From: an uncultured Clostridia bacterium
GTDB taxonomy: Bacteria; Bacillota; Clostridia; Christensenellales; Borkfalkiaceae
Assembly: GCA_934254725.1 (NCBI GenBank)
Contig: CAKQLR010000018.1
Coordinates: 1-35,975, forward strand
DNA: 35,975 nucleotides
Direction of reading: 5' to 3'
Shown here piece by piece: positions 31,691-35,975 of this stretch. The number at the start of each line of letters is the position of its first letter. The stretch's first letter is position 1. Both the position numbers and the translations under genes were made by a program. The notes under the pieces were generated by a model, which worked only from the letters and a program-made list of their open reading frames with translations, made no database searches and had not been told where the DNA came from.

Positions 31691-32986
31691 TTACTCGCCC
31701 TCCTTGCCGGTAATTATATCGAGAAGTTCGTCGTCCTTATAATACCTTGCTACCGAATAGGTGCGAAGCTTGTTGGAGCAAGTCATCATTCTTCTCGATT
31801 TCGTAAGCGGGTTGGAAGTATACATCAACGGGCAAATAGCCGTAACCCTGGCGCCCGTTTCCATAAGCTTTTGATATTTTTCGGTCTTTTCAAACGCCTC
31901 TTTCACAGGGGGAGCCGTGCACAGAACCGTCTGACAGGTAACTTTCTTTTTGCCTGTCTGTTTAAGCCCGTTTATGATTTTATCCGCCCAGTCTTCAAGT
32001 TGAACGCGGGAGAGATGCGGGCAGCCTATAAACGCCAAAGTGCCCTTTTTCTCAGGTTCTTTCCACATTATCGGGTAAGATTTATACACTTTTTCAAGTT
32101 CCGCGTCGTCGATGACGTATTCCTTGTAATCGGGTTCCAGCAGGCTTTCGCCGAGTTCTTTGGCTTCGGGCGTGAGGTTTTCCACGTGATATAAACCGAC
32201 CGCGCCGTTGGAAGCCGTTGCCGCGCCGAAGTCTTTCAGGTAAGCCTTGGTTTCGTCGTTAAGTTCGGTGCCTATCCATTTGTCAAGCCCGACAACGTAC
32301 GGAACGTCCTCCATAACCTTAATGCCTATAGCCGAACCGAGTATCTGCGGGAGAGGTTTCTTTTCCGTCTTTACTATAACTTTCCATTTAGCCTTTCTGC
32401 CCTCGTCGGTGAGAAGCCCGAACTTCGGGACAAAACCGACTATCGAGCCGAAAATATCTATCATGCCCGAGTTTCTGTTACATCTTGCGCCGAGCACGGA
32501 GTTTGCGTAGTTTACCGCGCTGGACTCCGCCCAACTCAATATATCGCCTTTCTTCGGAACGTTGCCCATTTCGTCGAAATAGCATGCGCAACTGAATGAG
32601 TCCTTGCTCTTCAAACCCAAAGCGGTAAGCTGTTCTTCGTAAGTTTTTTGTTTGCCGTAAAGCACGGTGGAAAAAAGCAATTTATCCAAAAGATTGCATT
32701 TTACGTTTTTGAAATCAACGGGGCGGGGGTCCATAGTAAACCCTTCTTCAACTTTCAGCCCTGCGGAAATAAGCTCGTCCATGGTACGATAAACGGGCTT
32801 CAACAGAGAAAGACCGAACGACGTTACGAGGTGACCTTCCCCGTGGGTTACGGGAACGAGTTCCGTCGCCTCGAACATATCGCCGTAGCGGACGATGGTC
32901 TCCATAACCTTGGCTTTAACTTCGCCCTGTTTGCCCGAAAGAATATCTTTTTGCTCTTCGGTAAGGTTCATTTTATATTGATACAT
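31691..32986 (-). CDS. Aconitase X catalytic (large) subunit
   Basis: The 431-residue protein is the DUF521 catalytic domain. LTEEQKDILSGKQG opens the family pattern. AESSAVNYANSVLGARCNRNSGM carries conserved active-site residues. Three cysteine-bearing segments (SCACYFDEMG, FIGCPHLS and AICPLMYT) could bind an iron-sulfur cluster as in other aconitases. It forms a two-chain dehydratase with the swivel subunit. It follows the flavin oxidoreductase by 101 bases and is probably cotranscribed with it. AAGAGG precedes the ATG. cis-3-Hydroxyproline dehydratase is the closest known activity, but the mevalonate 5-phosphate type cannot be excluded without residue-level comparison. Confidence 0.88.
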   Translation of the reverse strand: MYQYKMNLTEEQKDILSGKQGEVKAKVMETIVRYGDMFEATELVPVTHGEGHLVTSFGLSLLKPVYRTMDELISAGLKVEEGFTMDPRPVDFKNVKCNLLDKLLFSTVLYGKQKTYEEQLTALGLKSKDSFSCACYFDEMGNVPKKGDILSWAESSAVNYANSVLGARCNRNSGMIDIFGSIVGFVPKFGLLTDEGRKAKWKVIVKTEKKPLPQILGSAIGIKVMEDVPYVVGLDKWIGTELNDETKAYLKDFGAATASNGAVGLYHVENLTPEAKELGESLLEPDYKEYVIDDAELEKVYKSYPIMWKEPEKKGTLAFIGCPHLSRVQLEDWADKIINGLKQTGKKKVTCQTVLCTAPPVKEAFEKTEKYQKLMETGARVTAICPLMYTSNPLTKSRRMMTCSNKLRTYSVARYYKDDELLDIITGKEGE

Positions 32987-33033
32987 TTCGTTTACCTCTT
33001 ATTATTTTCTGAAAAATCCGGCGTCAACTCTTC

Positions 33034-33078
33034 CCCTCTTCGCGTAAGACAAAACCTGTCGTTTTTGTGCGAAAAGGG
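33034..33078 (-). other. Intercistronic hairpin between oxidoreductase and aconitase X
   Basis: A 10-bp stem (33078-33069 with 33043-33034, one G.U) encloses a second stem (ACAAAA / TTTTGT). No T run follows. It may stabilise the upstream message or set subunit ratios. Confidence 0.45.
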
Positions 33079-33087
33079 CGGCTTTTG

Positions 33088-35142
33088 TTAAATTCTCATT
33101 GCAGCGTCCCACGCGCCCCATACAACGGTGCGCAGGTTACCGACCTTTTTGCAATCGCCTACGAGCATAACCTTGCCCGATTCTTCTATAGCGGGAACGG
33201 GGTGATAGCCCATGGAACGTATTACGGAGTCCGCAGTGATTTTAAAGGTCTTGCCCTCTTTGTCTTTAACGGTAACGCCGTCGTCCTCAACGGACACGAG
33301 AGCCGTTTCGAGATGAACTTCCACTTTGTTAAGTGCGAAGAAATCGCGTAGGTAGGAGCTGTTTGCAAGACAAACGCCGGTTACCGCGATAAGGTCGTTC
33401 TTCATTTCGACTATAACGGGTTCGTGACCTTTCTTGAACAAATCGTAAGCTATTTCGCAGCCGGAAAGACCGCCGCCGATAATTACGACTTTTTTGCCTA
33501 CGGGTTTGCCGTAAAGGTATTCGCAAGCCTCGGTAGCCTTGTCTATGCCGGGGATACGCGGTTTGTTAGCCGCCGCACCCGAAGCAACCACTACTTTGTC
33601 AAAACCGGCAAGGTCGCTCATGGATTTAACCTCGGTATTGAAGCGGATTTCTATTCCGAGGTCTTTCATCTCCTTGGAATACCATTTAAGAAGCTCTCTG
33701 TCCTTTTCCTTGAACGAGGGTGCGGACGCCGCGTTGAACACGCCGCCAAGCTTATCTGTCTTTTCGAAAATAACGGGTTTGTGACCGCGAAGGGCAAGCA
33801 CCCTTGCCGTTTCCATACCGCCTATACCGCCGCCTATAACGGCAACTTTCTTAGGCTTATCGGTCTTGACTATTTTATACTTATTGTGTTGCATGGTGGG
33901 CGGGTTGATCGCGCACCTTGCCATACCCATGTTATCGGCGAGCGACTGATCGTTGGCAACGCCGTTGTAATGGGTCATATTGAAGCAAGCGTTATGACAG
34001 CATATGCAAGGACGGATATCCTCTTCCCTGTCCTCTATGGTCTTTGTAATCCATTCGGGATCGGCAAGGAACTGACGCGCCACACCCATAGCGTCAAGCT
34101 CGCCGTTCTTAACTGCTTCCGCAGCGGCGTCCAAAGTCATTCTGCCTGCGCAAACCACGGGGATATCGACGAACTTTTTAATGTGTTTAACGTCTTCCAG
34201 GTTGCAGTTCTGGTCCATATACATAGGCGGATGTGCCCAGTACCAGGCGTCATAGGTGCCGTTATCGCAGTTGAGCATATCGTAACCTGCGTCCTGAAGA
34301 TATTTGGCAGCCTTTTCGCTCTCTTCCATATCTCTGCCAACTTCAACATAGTCCTCTCCCGGGAGCGCGCCCTTTCCAAAACCTTTCGTCTTGGACAGAA
34401 CGGAGTATCTGAGCGAAACGGGGAAGTCCTTTCCGCACCTCTCCTTAATGGCTTTTACTATCTCCACGGGGAAGCGATAGCGGTTTTCAAAGCTTCCGCC
34501 GTATTCGTCCGTACGGAGGTTAGTATATTTCATTGTGAACTGGTCGAGAAGATAGCCCTCGTGAACGGCATGAATTTCAACGCCGTCAACGCCCGCGTCC
34601 ATGCACAGTTTAGCTGTCTTGGCGAACGCCTCTATCATCTCCTTAATTTCTTTAATCGTGAGCGGACGTGACATACATTCGTCATCCCAACGGTTAGGCG
34701 TAGCGCTCGCGCTTGCGGTGAGGTAATCAACGTTAAGTATCGGCTTCATCAGTACGCCGAGAGCTTTATTTTTGAGCGCCTTAACCATAATATCGTTTAT
34801 AGCAAGACTTCTGCCAAAGCCCGCGGTGAGCTGTACGAACATCTTTGCTCCCGTTTTATGAAGCTCGTCCATAAATTCTTTGAGCTTCTCGAATTTTCCC
34901 TTGCCCTGATAAAGCCACTTACCGAAAAGAGTGTCCCTTATCGGTGCGATGCCGGGGAGTATAAGTCCTACGTTGTTCTTCGCGCGTTCAAGCAGGAAGT
35001 TAGCGGCTTCTTTGTCGAAGTGGTTAGGCTCCAACCAGCCGAATATGGAAGTACCGCCCATAGAAGTCATAACTATACGGTTTTTGATTTCCACGTTACC
35101 GATTTTCCAAGGCGTAAACAACGGCTTGTAATTTTCGTTCAT
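33088..35142 (-). CDS. Old yellow enzyme-type FMN/Fe-S/FAD oxidoreductase (FadH/BaiCD-like)
   Basis: The 684-residue protein matches the size of 2,4-dienoyl-CoA reductase and BaiCD/BaiH. Residues 1-370 form the FMN TIM barrel (PLFTPWKIGNVEIKNRIVM start; HAVHEGYLLDQF and EYGGSFENRYRF segments). The [4Fe-4S] ligands follow: CICCHNAC (about 378-385) and a later CAINP. Residues 430-680 carry two dinucleotide-binding folds (VAVIGGGIGGMETA for FAD and VVIIGGGLSGCEIA for NAD(P)H). The family reduces alpha,beta-unsaturated carbonyl or acyl compounds. Being first in an operon with aconitase X, it may reduce the unsaturated product of the dehydratase or supply its substrate; this is inferred. The ATG follows AAGGAAAGG. 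Confidence 0.92.
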   Translation of the reverse strand: MNENYKPLFTPWKIGNVEIKNRIVMTSMGGTSIFGWLEPNHFDKEAANFLLERAKNNVGLILPGIAPIRDTLFGKWLYQGKGKFEKLKEFMDELHKTGAKMFVQLTAGFGRSLAINDIMVKALKNKALGVLMKPILNVDYLTASASATPNRWDDECMSRPLTIKEIKEMIEAFAKTAKLCMDAGVDGVEIHAVHEGYLLDQFTMKYTNLRTDEYGGSFENRYRFPVEIVKAIKERCGKDFPVSLRYSVLSKTKGFGKGALPGEDYVEVGRDMEESEKAAKYLQDAGYDMLNCDNGTYDAWYWAHPPMYMDQNCNLEDVKHIKKFVDIPVVCAGRMTLDAAAEAVKNGELDAMGVARQFLADPEWITKTIEDREEDIRPCICCHNACFNMTHYNGVANDQSLADNMGMARCAINPPTMQHNKYKIVKTDKPKKVAVIGGGIGGMETARVLALRGHKPVIFEKTDKLGGVFNAASAPSFKEKDRELLKWYSKEMKDLGIEIRFNTEVKSMSDLAGFDKVVVASGAAANKPRIPGIDKATEACEYLYGKPVGKKVVIIGGGLSGCEIAYDLFKKGHEPVIVEMKNDLIAVTGVCLANSSYLRDFFALNKVEVHLETALVSVEDDGVTVKDKEGKTFKITADSVIRSMGYHPVPAIEESGKVMLVGDCKKVGNLRTVVWGAWDAAMRI

Positions 35143-35170
35143 AAAAATTTTCCTTTCCTTGTTTTTCTTT

Positions 35171-35240
35171 CGGCAAGCGAACGAGTAAAATTAGCTTCAG
35201 ACTAAAATCCGTTTGCCGCTTTAGGCGAAGTAAACCTTCG
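35171..35240 (-). promoter_or_regulatory. Structured leader of the oxidoreductase/aconitase X operon
   Basis: The leader of about 100 bases can fold. A first hairpin AGCGAAG / CTTCGCC lies at about 35221-35241, and CGGCAA (35218-35213) pairs with TTGCCG (35176-35171) around a 36-base loop. It matches no riboswitch class I know. With no T run, translation control or mRNA stability are possible roles. Confidence 0.35.
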
Positions 35241-35248
35241 CTTATTTT

Positions 35249-35277
35249 ATTATACCCCCTGTTTGGCATATTGTCAA
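35249..35277 (-). promoter_or_regulatory. Promoter of the oxidoreductase/aconitase X operon
   Basis: Consensus TTGACA (35272-35277) and TATAAT (35249-35254) are spaced by 17 bases on the minus strand, 106 bases before the ATG. The rest of 35143-35487 holds the structured leader and the terminator at 35335-35362; I see no gene in it. Confidence 0.88.
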
Positions 35278-35334
35278 TACAGCTTTCCTTTTAAAAACGG
35301 TGAAAAATTCGTGAATTATTCTAAAAAAACACCA

Positions 35335-35362
35335 CAAAAAGCGCCCGCGCGTCGTTCGGGCG
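35335..35362 (-). terminator. Terminator downstream of the PRC-barrel gene
   Basis: CGCCCG (35362-35357) pairs with CGGGCG (35347-35342) around a 9-base loop, followed by CTTTTTG on the minus strand. It is 125 bases past the stop. Confidence 0.6.
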
Positions 35363-35487
35363 AAAAGAAACGTCGTTTATGCCGTAAAGCTCGCCGTGTA
35401 CCTTGTCCTGCGTTTTGCCTCTTTGCCCGCGAGCAGATTGTCAGGGCGGCTTATCGGACGGCTTGTCGGAAAACAGGAAAAAAAGTT

Positions 35488-35823
35488 CTATTCGTAATCG
35501 TCGTCGTCAAGTCTTGCCTGCCTGTTTTCTTCGTCATACCTCGGCATCGGCGGAGGGCAACCGTTCCCCTGCGGTCTGCACCCTTTAGGGGGTGGCGGCG
35601 GAGCAGGCTTCTTTTTTTCGACGAGAATCGCGTCCTCCCCTATCCTGGTAATGGCGGAAAAAGGCAGCACGGTATCGTCCCCGCAGAAAAGCCCGCCCGC
35701 GGTAATATTCTTTATTTTGCCGTCGGGAAAAGAAAAACTAAGGTCTTTAACCTTGCCAAGTCTTTTGCCCGAACAGACTTCTATTACGTCCTTCTTTTTA
35801 AAATCGTTAAAATCAATTTCCAT
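35488..35823 (-). CDS. PRC-barrel protein, YlmC/YmxH type, with proline-rich tail
   Basis: The 111-residue protein has a PRC-barrel domain (about 1-72; KKDVIEVCSGKRLGKVKDLSF, then DGKIKNITAG) like the YlmC/YmxH proteins of sporulating Firmicutes. A tail of about 38 residues is rich in Pro (PAPPPPPKG) with two Cys, and the end is acidic. I start at the ATG at 35823 because the domain begins there; a frame open to 35904 would add 27 residues unlike the family. No ribosome binding site lies at the normal distance: AAGGAA is about 20 bases away, and a TATAAT sits 6 bases before the ATG. Its function is unknown in the family. Confidence 0.75.
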   Translation of the reverse strand: MEIDFNDFKKKDVIEVCSGKRLGKVKDLSFSFPDGKIKNITAGGLFCGDDTVLPFSAITRIGEDAILVEKKKPAPPPPPKGCRPQGNGCPPPMPRYDEENRQARLDDDDYE

Positions 35824-35975
35824 ACTAACATTATACTTACGTTCCTTCCAAAAAAGTACCCGAAGCGGCGGCAAATCTAATCTACGTATATTATTAGGGC
35901 ACATTTTCCGCCTGCACCGCCCGTTTTCCCCTCGTCATGTCAACCCGCAATCGTCCGAGAAAAATATAAAAAGAG

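Noticed and set aside
33424..34671. 415-codon frame antisense to the flavin oxidoreductase
   Set aside because: The sense protein has complete family motifs; the antisense frame has no start signal.
35263..35880. 205-codon plus-strand frame at the right end
   Set aside because: It crosses the operon promoter, a terminator and the PRC-barrel gene; no start signal or domain.

Overview
The window looks like a chromosomal segment of an anaerobic, low-to-moderate GC Firmicute, probably an uncultured gut clostridium. This is inferred from rubrerythrin, ATP-dependent PEP carboxykinase, a MinD/MinE pair, a two-subunit aconitase X, a BaiCD/FadH-type flavin oxidoreductase, a YlmC/YmxH-type PRC-barrel protein, strong AGGAGG ribosome binding sites and a clostridial class-I c-di-GMP riboswitch. 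No rRNA, CRISPR array or IS transposase is visible.

Region 1 (1-7811) is one end of an integrated mobile element lodged at the 3' end of a tRNA-Arg(CCT) gene (7812-7888, minus). Next to the tRNA are a tyrosine recombinase (5662-7098) and three small excisionase-like HTH genes, all on the plus strand. A control region with 33-bp spaced repeats (4823-4921) separates them from a leftward early module: a DUF4143-type AAA ATPase, a LexA/UmuD-like self-cleaving repressor, two very small genes (one a zinc ribbon), an HTH regulator, a sigma-like small protein and three unknowns. The other end of the element lies outside the window. The last gene of the element carries the tRNA's terminator inside its 3' end, and a truncated second tRNA-Arg(CCT)-like sequence sits just outside it (8043-8098).

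Region 2 (8354-13175) is ordinary housekeeping: pckA, rubrerythrin, a TtcA-like tRNA thiolation enzyme, an FNT-family transporter and a YcxB-like membrane protein, each with its own promoter or terminator.

Region 3 (13238-28117) is the most interesting part. A membrane protein fusing a cellobiose-type PTS EIIC to an EAL phosphodiesterase (25925-28030) is followed on the same strand by a promoter, a class-I c-di-GMP riboswitch with a terminator, and a tight four-gene operon. The operon encodes three small exported proteins with TasA/SipW-like N-termini and a 3289-residue secreted protein full of GGxxG (GLUG-like) repeats with no recognisable cell-wall anchor. The likely reading is a sugar- and c-di-GMP-controlled surface fibre or adhesin system in which one gene degrades the second messenger that the neighbouring switch reads.

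Region 4 (28241-35823) holds minE and minD, an EamA/DMT transporter, a four-helix membrane protein, an operon of a flavin/Fe-S oxidoreductase with the two aconitase X subunits (catabolic substrate unknown), and a PRC-barrel protein.
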